NCBI GenBank assembly: GCA_947302675.1
Contig: CAMYWI010000032.1
Span: 1 to 9,244, forward strand
Reading direction: 5' to 3'
From: an uncultured Selenomonadales bacterium
Lineage (GTDB): Bacteria; Bacillota_C; Negativicutes; Selenomonadales; Selenomonadaceae
DNA: 9,244 nt
The position numbers were made by a program, and so were the translations under genes. Of the stretch, positions 1 through 5,679 are shown piece after piece (positions within the stretch are counted from its first letter, which is position 1; the number at the start of each line of letters is the position of its first letter). Below the pieces are notes generated by a model. That model worked only from the letters and a program-made list of their open reading frames with translations. It made no database searches and was not told where the DNA came from.

Positions 1-425
1 TGACGATTGGTTGGGGCACGCTCGGCATTGAATGGGGCGTCCCGATTTTCGCGGCGTATGTTCGCACGAGCCGCTTTACCTATGAGCTTATGGAGCGCAC
101 GGGCGAATTTACAATCTGCGTTCCTTACGGCGAACTTTCTAAAGAAGGGGCTAAGGCAATCGGGATTTGCGGGAGCAAGTCAGGGCGCGACCTTGACAAG
201 TTGGCGAAGGCGGGCGTTCACCTTGTCGACGCGGATATTGTTCGTCCGCCCGCGATTAAGGAGTTGCCGCTAACTTTGGAATGCCGCGTTGTCTTCAGTC
301 AGTTGCAGCCGGTCAAAGACATTTCCTATCGATTCGGCAAGTTTTATCCGGAAACTGGCGAGCACTCCGCGCCGCACGTCGCCTACTATGGAGAAATTCT
401 CAAGGCTTATATCATTGAAGATTGA
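1..425 (+). CDS. Flavin reductase family protein, 3' part (5' end outside window)
   Basis: The open frame runs from the window edge (first full codon at 3) to a TGA at 423-425, giving about 140 residues. It starts inside the FMN-binding split-barrel fold: TIGWGTLGIEWGVPIFAAYV, then R-T-S-R-F-T, then GEFTICVP. This strand order and the R-x-S-R-[FY]-T-Y-E-L segment are typical of the flavoredoxin/flavin reductase-like family, which binds FMN and passes electrons from NAD(P)H or another donor to flavin or an acceptor. The internal ATG at 90 is not the start, because the conserved N-terminal strands lie upstream of it. The C-terminus ends in the family-like AYYGEILKAYIIED. No signal peptide can be judged; a cytoplasmic location is expected. 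It converges on ubiD with only a shared terminator between them. The physiological substrate cannot be told. Confidence 0.82.
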   Translation, partial: TIGWGTLGIEWGVPIFAAYVRTSRFTYELMERTGEFTICVPYGELSKEGAKAIGICGSKSGRDLDKLAKAGVHLVDADIVRPPAIKELPLTLECRVVFSQLQPVKDISYRFGKFYPETGEHSAPHVAYYGEILKAYIIED

Positions 426-442
426 AATTATTCTTGGCAATG

Positions 443-472
443 AAAAAATCCCGCCGCTTGACGGGATTTTTT
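443..472. terminator. Bidirectional intrinsic terminator between convergent genes
   Basis: Arms 443-453 and 462-472 form an 11-bp perfect stem (six A:T pairs closing a TCCCG/CGGGA core) around an 8-nt loop. A run of eight T follows the GC core on the plus strand, and a run of six A precedes it, which reads as T on the minus strand. It lies 17 nt after the flavin reductase stop and abuts the ubiD stop at 473-475, so it can end both convergent transcripts. Confidence 0.85.
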
Positions 473-1927
473 TTATAAGCCTAACGAGTTCCAGATTGAA
501 TCGACGCGAGCTTTGACTGTGGAAGACATTTCGATTTCGTCAGGCCACTCGCGCAGGTGACCTTCCTCCGCCCACGTTTTAGTTGCGTCAATGCCGAGCT
601 TTGCTCCCCACTTTGCATAGGGCGACGAGTGATCCAAAACGTCAAGCGGTCCGTGAACAATTTCGAGGTCGTGTTCGGCGTCAATGTTGTTGAAGACGCG
701 CCACGCAACCTCGCTCAAATCTTGAACGTTGACGTGCGAATCGACGACGACAATCATTTTGACGTTCATCATTTGCCCCAAACCCCACAGCGCGTGCATA
801 ACCTTCCGCGCGTGCATGGGGAATTGTTTTTTTATCGAGACGATAACGCAGTCATGAAAGACGCCTTCGAGCGGCATGTTGATATTGACAATTTCAGGCA
901 GGAGTTGTTGCAGGAGCGGCAGGAAAATTCTCTCGGTCGCCTTCGCCATGTAACAATCTTCCATTGGCGGCTTGCCCACGACCGTCGCGAAGTAAATCGG
1001 ATTTTTTCTGTGCGTAATGCAAGTGACGTGGAAGACGGGATAATCGTCGGCGAGCGAGTAATAGCCGGTGTGGTCGCCAAAAGGTCCTTCGCGGCGAAGT
1101 TCGTCGGTCGCAACGTAGCCTTCCAAAATAATTTCGGCGGTCGCGGGAACTTCAAGGTCAACTGTCTTGCACTTTGTCAGCTCGACGGATTTTTTCCTCA
1201 AGAAACCCGCGAAAACCATTTCATCAACGTCGCGGGGCAAGGGCGCAGTCGCGGCGTAGGTGACAGCGGGGTCAGTGCCGATTGCAACAGCCGCCTCGAT
1301 TTTATTTTCGCCCAAAACTTTTGCGTCACGAAAATTTTCCGAGCCGTTCTTGTGAATGTGCCAATGCATACCGGTCGTGCGTGCGTCGTATTTTTGAAGG
1401 CGATACATGCCGACGTTGCGCTTGCCAGTCGTGGGGTTTTTGGTGAAGACGAGCGGCAAAGTTATAAAAGCTCCGCCGTCCTTTGGCCAGCATTTCAAAA
1501 TCGGAATTTTATCCAGAGACGGATTGACTTCGACGACTTCTTGGCAGGGCGCGTTCTTGACGTACTTTGGAAAGTTAATCGCCTTGTGCGCGGTCGAGAC
1601 GATTGAAAAAATGTTGGAGCGATTTTTGAACGACAGATAAGGCAACTTCATGATCTCGCGAATGTCGTCCGCCGCGTCGTCCAATTTCTCGACGCCCAAC
1701 GCCAAAGCCATGCGCTCATAACTTCCAAACGCATTCATTAAAACGGGCATGTCGTAGCCGCGAACATTTTCAAACAGCAATGCGACGTTGCGGCTGTCCT
1801 TAAACTTCGACACGCGGTCGGTTATCTCGGTTATCTCAAGCTCCGCGTCGACCGGAACTTTTATCCGCTTAAGCAAATTCCTTTCCTCTAGCGCGTCAAT
1901 GAACTCGCGCAAATCTTTGTAAGCCAA
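473..1927 (-). CDS. ubiD: UbiD family prenylated-FMN-dependent decarboxylase
   Basis: This 484-residue protein has full family length. UbiD enzymes decarboxylate aromatic or unsaturated acids using prenylated FMN made by UbiX. By analogy with characterised members, N171, an H188-H192 cluster and E236 would be the metal/phosphate ligands, and R176, E280 and D285 the catalytic R-E-D/E set. The signature EGPFGDHTGYYS spans 280-291, with D285 at the position of the proposed E. coli proton donor. The start is TTG at 1925-1927: a GGGAG lies 8 nt upstream and the protein then begins MAYKDLREF as the family does. The ATG at 1933-1935 is out of frame. The gene follows the exonuclease by 19 nt and is probably co-transcribed. 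It may serve menaquinone biosynthesis or aromatic acid metabolism; no ubiX or other pathway gene is present to decide. Confidence 0.93.
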   Translation of the reverse strand: MAYKDLREFIDALEERNLLKRIKVPVDAELEITEITDRVSKFKDSRNVALLFENVRGYDMPVLMNAFGSYERMALALGVEKLDDAADDIREIMKLPYLSFKNRSNIFSIVSTAHKAINFPKYVKNAPCQEVVEVNPSLDKIPILKCWPKDGGAFITLPLVFTKNPTTGKRNVGMYRLQKYDARTTGMHWHIHKNGSENFRDAKVLGENKIEAAVAIGTDPAVTYAATAPLPRDVDEMVFAGFLRKKSVELTKCKTVDLEVPATAEIILEGYVATDELRREGPFGDHTGYYSLADDYPVFHVTCITHRKNPIYFATVVGKPPMEDCYMAKATERIFLPLLQQLLPEIVNINMPLEGVFHDCVIVSIKKQFPMHARKVMHALWGLGQMMNVKMIVVVDSHVNVQDLSEVAWRVFNNIDAEHDLEIVHGPLDVLDHSSPYAKWGAKLGIDATKTWAEEGHLREWPDEIEMSSTVKARVDSIWNSLGL

Positions 1928-1946
1928 TTAATCATCTCCCTTTTTA

Positions 1947-2696
1947 TTAACGCAATGACAAAGTAACGGGGCAGTGGTCGCTGCCGAAAATTTCACTCTC
2001 AATCGTGGCGTCGACAACTCGCTCCGCCAGCCGCGCAGATAGCAAAAAATAATCGATACGCCAACCGGCATTGGTGAGCCGCGCCTTGCGAAGATAACTC
2101 CACCAAGTGTAAGCTCCCGTCAAGGTCGGGTTTCTTTGGCGAAAAATATCGACGAAACCCGCGCCGAGCAGTTCAGAAAATTTGCCGCGCTCCTCGTCGC
2201 TGAATCCCGCGCTGTGATGATTCGACGCGGGATTTTTTAAATCTATCGGCTCGTGCGCCACATTAAAATCTCCACACACGACGACCGGCTTAATCGCGTC
2301 CAAACTTTTAAGGTAGTCGCGAAAAAAATTTTCCCACGTCATGCGCCGCGCCAACCACTCCAAGTTGTGCGAGTTCGGAACGTAGACATTGACGAAAAAA
2401 AATTCTTCAAGCTCAAGAGTTATGACGCGCCCTTCCATGTCGAACTCCTCGACGCCAATTCCGCAAGTGAAATTCTTCGGCTCGACGCGCGAGAAAATTG
2501 CCGTACCCGAATAGCCTTTCCTGTCGCCGTAATTCCAAAACTGCTTGTAGCCGTCAAGCTCCAGAATCGCCTCGCCCGCCTGCATTTTTATTTCCTGCAC
2601 CGCAAAAATATCCGCGTCTAGTTTTTTGAACGCCGGCATGAAATCTTTTTTGAGCCGCGCCCGCAACCCGTTCACATTCCACGATACGAACTTCAT
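1947..2696 (-). CDS. xth: Exodeoxyribonuclease III (AP endonuclease, ExoA/Xth family)
   Basis: This 249-residue EEP-superfamily nuclease removes nucleotides from 3' ends and incises abasic sites in base-excision repair in the cytoplasm. All family motifs are visible: KFVSWNVNGLRA with N7, QEIK with E35, KGYSGTAIFSR at 60-70, VYVPN with Y105, GDFNVAHEPIDL with D143 and N145, GAYTWWSYL at 194-202, WRIDYFLLS with D215, and the terminal GSDHCPV with D240 and H241. The start is the ATG at 2694-2696, with GGAGAA 8 nt upstream; the frame stays open to a TTG at 2726, but those extra codons read from the intergenic repeat region. It is followed by ubiD after 19 nt. Its 5' end is odd: the ribosome binding site and first eight codons occur again at 2858-2893, on the far side of a repeat element. 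Confidence 0.96.
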   Translation of the reverse strand: MKFVSWNVNGLRARLKKDFMPAFKKLDADIFAVQEIKMQAGEAILELDGYKQFWNYGDRKGYSGTAIFSRVEPKNFTCGIGVEEFDMEGRVITLELEEFFFVNVYVPNSHNLEWLARRMTWENFFRDYLKSLDAIKPVVVCGDFNVAHEPIDLKNPASNHHSAGFSDEERGKFSELLGAGFVDIFRQRNPTLTGAYTWWSYLRKARLTNAGWRIDYFLLSARLAERVVDATIESEIFGSDHCPVTLSLR

Positions 2697-2708
2697 AACA
2701 ATTTCTCC
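2673..2708 (-). repeat. Direct repeat, copy A: exonuclease RBS plus codons 1-8
   Basis: This 36-bp stretch covers the GGAG of the exonuclease ribosome binding site through codon 8 (GTG). It matches 2858-2893 at 34 of 36 positions. The two differences are at the third positions of codon 5 (TCG here, TCA in copy B) and codon 7 (AAT here, AAC in copy B), both synonymous. This copy starts the intact gene. Confidence 0.9.
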
Positions 2709-2857
2709 TAAATTAATATCAAGCAATGGAAAGCGAAAACCCGGTCGCGCATGGACGCGCGACCGCCCGCGCTATTTCGCGTGACGCGAAATCAGCGGGT
2801 CGTACGCCCTTTCTTTGCATACTTTCTTTGGGCGCAGCAAAGAAAGTATGAGAAATC
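2709..2857 (-). repeat. Hairpin-rich interspersed repeat element E1
   Basis: This 149-bp insert-like stretch lies between the two copies of the exonuclease start. Read on the minus strand, it opens with a 52-bp core (2804-2855) that matches 6338-6389 at 51 positions. The core contains a perfect 13-bp stem (2818-2830 with 2838-2850, 7-nt loop), followed by a second tandem CAAAGAAAG. Next comes a hairpin with an 8-bp inner stem (2774-2781 with 2785-2792, loop TGA) clamped by CCCGC/GCGGG (2766-2770 with 2795-2799). A third 9-bp GC-rich stem follows (2742-2750 with 2757-2765). No transposase and no T-run after the stems were seen, so it looks like a non-autonomous repeat rather than a simple terminator. 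A TGATATTAAT just upstream of the exonuclease RBS could act as a weak extended -10, but that is speculative. Confidence 0.78.
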
Positions 2858-2881
2858 CACGTTCCATGATACGAACTTCAT
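2792..2881 (-). pseudogene. Truncated duplicate of the exonuclease start running into E1
   Basis: An ATG at 2879-2881 with the same GGAGAAATTGTT leader as the real gene encodes MKFVSWNV, identical to residues 1-8 of the exonuclease. It then runs into repeat E1 and stops at TGA 2792-2794, for 29 residues in all. It could be the original gene start cut off by insertion or recombination, or it may still be translated as a short upstream peptide on a transcript that continues into the exonuclease. The second half is translated repeat sequence and is unlikely to have a function of its own. Confidence 0.7.
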
Positions 2882-2893
2882 AACAATTTCTCC
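2858..2893 (-). repeat. Direct repeat, copy B of the exonuclease start region
   Basis: This is the partner of 2673-2708: it carries the same GGAGAAATTGTTATG and the codons for K-F-V-S-W-N-V, with two synonymous differences. On its other side the sequence leads straight towards the cold-shock gene terminator, so this copy may sit in the ancestral upstream context. Confidence 0.88.
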
Positions 2894-2914
2894 AAAATCC
2901 CTAGTCCCTAAATG

Positions 2915-2960
2915 AAAATGACTTGCCTCCGACAAACGCTCTTCGGAAACAAGCCATTTT
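2915..2960 (-). terminator. Intrinsic terminator of the cold-shock gene
   Basis: On the minus strand, 28 nt after the cold-shock stop codon, arms 2944-2960 and 2915-2931 pair over 17 bp as RNA (14 Watson-Crick and three G:U pairs) around a 12-nt loop. The distal arm ends in CATTTT, followed by CATTT, so the U-tract is partly within the stem. It separates cold-shock transcription from the exonuclease. Confidence 0.68.
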
Positions 2961-2987
2961 TCCAAGATAAGATTTGCAATTCAACGC

Positions 2988-3188
2988 TTAGAGTTTCTTC
3001 ACGTTGGCTGCCTGCGGACCGCGCTCGCCCTCGATAATGTCGAATTCTACGTTCTGACCCTCGTCGAGAGTTTTGTAGCCGTCACTTTGAATAGCCGAGA
3101 AGTGCACGAAGACATCGTCGCCCTCTTCGCGAGCAATGAATCCGTAACCCTTTTCCGCGCTGAACCACTTTACCTTACCAACTGCCAT
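2988..3188 (-). CDS. csp: Cold-shock protein, CSD family
   Basis: This 66-residue protein is one cold-shock domain of standard length. It folds as a five-stranded OB barrel that binds single-stranded RNA or DNA and acts as an RNA chaperone. RNP1 is seen as KGYGFI at 13-18 and RNP2 as VFVHF at 26-30, with W8 and F9 in the usual KWFSAEKG opening. The C-terminal half ([10 protein letters not shown]) is also standard. The start ATG at 3186-3188 has GGAGGT 9 nt upstream. The gene stands alone between its own promoter (3237-3265) and a terminator (2915-2960). The predicted leader is only about 40 nt, much shorter than the long thermosensing leader of E. coli cspA, so that form of cold regulation is not supported. 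Family paralogues cannot be told apart from sequence alone. Confidence 0.97.
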   Translation of the reverse strand: MAVGKVKWFSAEKGYGFIAREEGDDVFVHFSAIQSDGYKTLDEGQNVEFDIIEGERGPQAANVKKL

Positions 3189-3236
3189 GTTTGAATACCT
3201 CCAATAAGTTTATCGCTCTTGTGCGCAAGCTGTCTA

Positions 3237-3265
3237 ATTATAGTCACCTACAACTTTCCTGTCAA
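3237..3265 (-). promoter_or_regulatory. Consensus sigma-70/sigma-A promoter of the cold-shock gene
   Basis: On the minus strand the -35 is TTGACA (3260-3265), the spacer is exactly 17 bp, and the -10 is TATAAT (3237-3242), all matching consensus. Transcription would start near 3230, giving a 5' leader of about 42 nt. The leader begins with a short inverted repeat, CTTG-CGCA-CAAG (3218-3229), which may protect the 5' end of the mRNA. Confidence 0.88.
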
Positions 3266-3320
3266 CCAATAAAATTGACATAGGAAGAATAACTTTTACA
3301 ACGTAGGACATTGCGCCGCG

Positions 3321-3362
3321 AAAAAAGACCGCCCCCACATTTTCTGCAGGGCAGTCTTTTTT
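3321..3362. terminator. Intrinsic terminator, bidirectional in form
   Basis: Arms 3321-3334 and 3349-3362 pair over 14 bp with one C/A mismatch. The AAAAAAGAC...GCCC arm and its partner ending in six T give U-tracts in both directions. It lies 27 nt past the stop of the minus-strand gene ending at 3390 and keeps that transcript out of the cold-shock promoter region. Confidence 0.85.
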
Positions 3363-3389
3363 AATCACTCGGCAAATCGCCGCTTAGGT

Positions 3390-4103
3390 TCATTCTTGCA
3401 AAGTAGCTCCGTTGAGTTCTTCGGCGCGTTTGTCGAAACGGCTCATGATCTCGTTGTAGGTTTGCTTGGAAATGTCAGGCATGTTGTCTTGACCGGTCAT
3501 TTTATTCCAGGTCGCGCCCGCCTGCTTAAAGCCCTCTTCGACAGCCGCACGCATTTGCGAAAGTCTTTCGGGGTCATTGCCCGCTATCGCCGTCGCCAAG
3601 TCGAAAATGCGCGAAGAGACGGCGTCAACTGACCAGGCTCCGCCCTCGCTGATAGCTTTCTTTGCGTCTTCGGGATTAGTCGCGACTTCCGGCAAGGCAA
3701 AGCGCGAGGCGTCAATCTGCACGCCGTTAAAGTTCAAAATGCCGACGCCTTCATCGAACCAACCTTGAAGTTTGTCGTTGGATTCGGTCAACGCTTGAAT
3801 CATGATATTGAGCATGGTTTCTTCCTGCGTCGCCAAATCCTCTTTGAGTGCGCTGACCTGTTCGGCGGAAAGTCCTTTGGTTGACTTGGTGCTCTCGTCC
3901 TCGACGGAGAAATCATTTTGAGTTGTCGTCTTTTGAGCTGCCGCTTGCTTAGCCGCGTCGGAAATGTCCAACTCGAAGGCGTCGCCGACTTTTGCCGCGT
4001 CGGATTGATTCGACGAACTCTGCGCGGTCGATTTGGCGTTCGAGGCGTTCTTCGCCTGCGCGGCGTACTGCGCGTAGCCTCTGGAAATACTGCTTACGTC
4101 CAT
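3390..4103 (-). CDS. Conserved hypothetical protein with a DUF5610-like C-terminal region
   Basis: This 237-residue protein has no recognised signal peptide or membrane segment. Residues 1-75 are low in complexity, rich in A, S, Q, K and N, and probably disordered. Residues 78-115 look helical (GLSAEQVSALKEDLATQEE onward). Residues 154-230 form the conserved-looking part: W157-S-V-D-A-V-S-S-R-I, then GNDPERLSQMRAAVEEGFKQ, then MPDISKQTYNEIMSRFD. From memory this pattern resembles the DUF5610 family; no function is established for it here. The ATG at 4101-4103 has AGGAGG 8 nt upstream. The gene lies 47 nt after another unknown gene with no clear terminator between, so the two are probably co-transcribed and end at the hairpin at 3321-3362. 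Confidence 0.8.
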   Translation of the reverse strand: MDVSSISRGYAQYAAQAKNASNAKSTAQSSSNQSDAAKVGDAFELDISDAAKQAAAQKTTTQNDFSVEDESTKSTKGLSAEQVSALKEDLATQEETMLNIMIQALTESNDKLQGWFDEGVGILNFNGVQIDASRFALPEVATNPEDAKKAISEGGAWSVDAVSSRIFDLATAIAGNDPERLSQMRAAVEEGFKQAGATWNKMTGQDNMPDISKQTYNEIMSRFDKRAEELNGATLQE

Positions 4104-4150
4104 GTTTAAAACCTCCTTTGAATGAAAACCGATTCACAAACTCGCGGCAA

Positions 4151-4582
4151 TCACATCCGCAAAAGCTCCATTAAGTCCAAACTTTGGCGCGGCTCCAATT
4201 TTGTTTCGGGTGAGCCGTCGACTTTGGGCGGCGCGGAGTAATCGGGCACGGGCACCATGTGCGGTTTCTTGCGGAATTGTTCAGTGACTTTTCCGTCCGT
4301 GTAGGTCGTTACCAAGATCGAGCCGTCGGGCATGAACCGCCGGACTTTTTCCACGCTTAGGAAAGTATTCACGTTGCCCGCGAGTTCCTCTTGAAGTTCG
4401 TCAATCTCGTCGAGTTGCTCTTGAACTTCCTCCATTTCCTTAACGTCGCTTTCAACGTCGGAAATCTTTTGGGCGAGAATTTTTGCGTACTCCGATGAAA
4501 CGCCGCCCGCCGCTTTGTATGAAGACTGCGCGGAATTTTTACCGACTCCCGCCGCAGAATTTGTGACTTCCCAAATTTCCAT
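4151..4582 (-). CDS. Hypothetical coiled-coil protein
   Basis: The gene is not recognised. From the ATG at 4580-4582 it encodes 143 residues. Residues about 36-70 are highly acidic and heptad-like (SDVESDVKEMEEVQEQLDEI and onward), so a coiled coil or long helix is likely. Residues 80-108 follow as a compact, strand-like segment, RRFMPDGSILVTTYTDGKV with EQFRKKPH. The tail is rich in P, D and E and probably flexible. No signal peptide or membrane helix is seen. A GTG three codons upstream (4589-4591) is also in frame, but GGGAG at 4593-4597 is only 1 nt from it and 10 nt from the ATG, so the ATG is preferred. A good promoter lies at 4653-4681, and the unknown gene at 3390-4103 follows in the same direction. 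Confidence 0.75.
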   Translation of the reverse strand: MEIWEVTNSAAGVGKNSAQSSYKAAGGVSSEYAKILAQKISDVESDVKEMEEVQEQLDEIDELQEELAGNVNTFLSVEKVRRFMPDGSILVTTYTDGKVTEQFRKKPHMVPVPDYSAPPKVDGSPETKLEPRQSLDLMELLRM

Positions 4583-4652
4583 GTCGTTCACGCTCCCAAA
4601 ATTTTTTCAAATAATTTATCGGCATTTGGGGCGCAATGCTAAAATTTTTCTA

Positions 4653-4681
4653 TTTATAACATTTGCGGGCGCACTTGTCAA
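4653..4681 (-). promoter_or_regulatory. Promoter of the two-gene unknown operon
   Basis: On the minus strand the -35 is TTGACA (4676-4681), the spacer 17 bp, and the -10 TATAAA (4653-4658), one base from consensus. The start would be near 4646, about 64 nt ahead of the ATG at 4582. The -35 overlaps that of the divergent pilin promoter. Confidence 0.78.
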
Positions 4682-4702
4682 TTTCAAAAACTATGATATA
4701 TT
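4675..4702 (+). promoter_or_regulatory. Possible promoter of the pilin operon, giving a leaderless mRNA
   Basis: On the plus strand TTGTCA (4675-4680) and TATATT (4697-4702) are 16 bp apart. Both are close to consensus. The predicted start, about 7 nt after the -10, falls at or next to the ATG at 4710, and no Shine-Dalgarno sequence precedes that ATG. The -35 shares five bases with the minus-strand -35. Confidence 0.5.
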
Positions 4703-4709
4703 TTTCGGC

Positions 4710-5102
4710 ATGAATAGAATAAAAAACGAGCGCGGCTTTCTCCTGCTCAACGTAGTTTTCTTGACGCTGATAACTTCCTTCGCCGCAATGATTTTGATTA
4801 ACGCCGCCCCGCGTGCTAAGAATTCGCAGTCGACTATCCGATTGATCGCGCTTTACTTGGCAGAAGAACAATTTGCCGAACTTGAGAGTGCGGCGGCTGT
4901 TGAAAAAGTTGCTCCGACAAATTCGACGACCACAAGAAATTTCGACGGCAGAGATTATACAATCCAGACGGAAGTTAGCAACGAGACAGAAGTTGACGAC
5001 GAGAATTTATACAAAGTCGAGGTCACGGTGAGTTGGACGGACTATGGGAAAAATTTTTCGGTCACGGCGCAGAGGAGGATTTTGGTTGCGGAAAATTCGT
5101 AG
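4710..5102 (+). CDS. Type IV minor prepilin-like protein (PilV/GspI-like)
   Basis: This 130-residue protein has a class III signal-peptide shape: a short charged leader, MNRIKNERG, then F10 at the start of a hydrophobic helix of about 22 residues. Prepilin peptidase would cut after G9. The usual Glu at +5 is replaced by Asn (F-L-L-L-N). After the helix, YLAEEQFAELES (49-60) resembles the A-x-x-Q-x-E-x-L region of PilV/GspI minor pilins, and YKVEVTVSW (101-109) resembles their C-terminal strand. The frame stays open upstream to 4515, but only the ATG at 4710 puts the leader at the N-terminus; it has no ribosome binding site, fitting a leaderless start. It is first of three pilin-like genes and overlaps the next by 17 nt. 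Its function would be in pilus or pseudopilus assembly at the inner membrane. Confidence 0.8.
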   Translation: MNRIKNERGFLLLNVVFLTLITSFAAMILINAAPRAKNSQSTIRLIALYLAEEQFAELESAAAVEKVAPTNSTTTRNFDGRDYTIQTEVSNETEVDDENLYKVEVTVSWTDYGKNFSVTAQRRILVAENS

Positions 5103-5676
5103 TGGCGGGTTCATAGTTTTGGAGTTCGCGATAGCTTTGCCGCTCTTGATTTTGGTCATATACGGTTTGGCGATTGTAAGCGTGAAAGTTTTCCAACTTG
5201 GCAAGATTCAGCTCGCCGACTATGTGCTTGAGGAGGAGGCGCGATACGTCATGGAGCTGATAACTCAAAAGGCGCGTGCCGCCAAAACCGTTGAGACTGA
5301 CACTAACAAAATCACAATCATTTATCACGCGGTCGACGATTTTACTGATTATTACACCCAAATTGACGAGCACAATACCGCATATTATTTTTTTTCGGAT
5401 AGGGACGTTTGGGAGACGCAAATAATTTGCCCGCACACAAAAGAAGGCAGAGATTATCCAAATCTCTACGCGGAGCATCAAGAAAACGTTTACAGCAACC
5501 CGATAACGGGCGAAAATTTTTTCGGCGACACCAAATTAAATTCCTTGAAATGTGATATCGACAAAGATAAAAAGAAAAAGATTTTGCGCATTGAATTGGA
5601 AATGGAAAGTTTGGTGTCGGGTCATAAAATAAAAATAGCTACGGCGGTTTTCATGCCGAGCTACGACGGAGATTAG
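5086..5676 (+). CDS. Type IV minor prepilin-like protein (PilW/GspJ-like)
   Basis: From a TTG at 5086 this is 196 residues. AGGAGG at 5073-5078 sits 7 nt before the TTG, and the protein then begins MRKIRSGG-FIVLE, a textbook prepilin leader: cleavage after G8, Glu at +5 (E13), then a hydrophobic helix to about residue 35. The upstream in-frame ATG at 5044 would add 14 residues ahead of the leader and has no good ribosome binding site. LEEEARYVMELITQKARAAK (48-67) looks like the post-helix region of PilW/GspJ minor pilins. FIVLEFAIALPLLIL also recalls TadE, but the following region fits PilW/GspJ better. Two cysteines (115, 156) could form a disulfide. It overlaps the gene before by 17 nt and is 3 nt from the one after, so translational coupling is likely. 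Confidence 0.8.
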   Translation: MRKIRSGGFIVLEFAIALPLLILVIYGLAIVSVKVFQLGKIQLADYVLEEEARYVMELITQKARAAKTVETDTNKITIIYHAVDDFTDYYTQIDEHNTAYYFFSDRDVWETQIICPHTKEGRDYPNLYAEHQENVYSNPITGENFFGDTKLNSLKCDIDKDKKKKILRIELEMESLVSGHKIKIATAVFMPSYDGD

Positions 5677-5679
5677 CAG

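Noticed and set aside
557..1606. Long plus-strand open frame of 349 codons
   Set aside because: It lies wholly antisense to ubiD, whose protein shows all family motifs. The plus-strand product has no recognisable domain, and its length follows from GC-biased third positions in the opposite strand.
2697..2726. N-terminal extension of the exonuclease from a TTG at 2726
   Set aside because: The added residues match no family start, and a good ribosome binding site lies 8 nt before the ATG at 2696, within the supposed extension.
2818..2850. E1/E2 main stem as a plain intrinsic terminator
   Set aside because: No T-run follows the stem in either direction, and E1 lies upstream of a gene rather than at the end of one.
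3275..3300. TTGACA at 3275-3280 on the plus strand as a promoter
   Set aside because: No acceptable -10 lies 16-18 bp downstream, and no plus-strand gene follows before 4710.
4515..4709. Upstream extension of the first pilin-like gene
   Set aside because: It overlaps the start of the opposite-strand gene and both promoters, and the charged leader with the Gly-Phe cut site starts at 4710.
5044..5085. ATG at 5044 as start of the PilW/GspJ-like gene
   Set aside because: It would bury the prepilin leader 14 residues inside the protein. The TTG at 5086 has AGGAGG at 7 nt and gives a standard leader.
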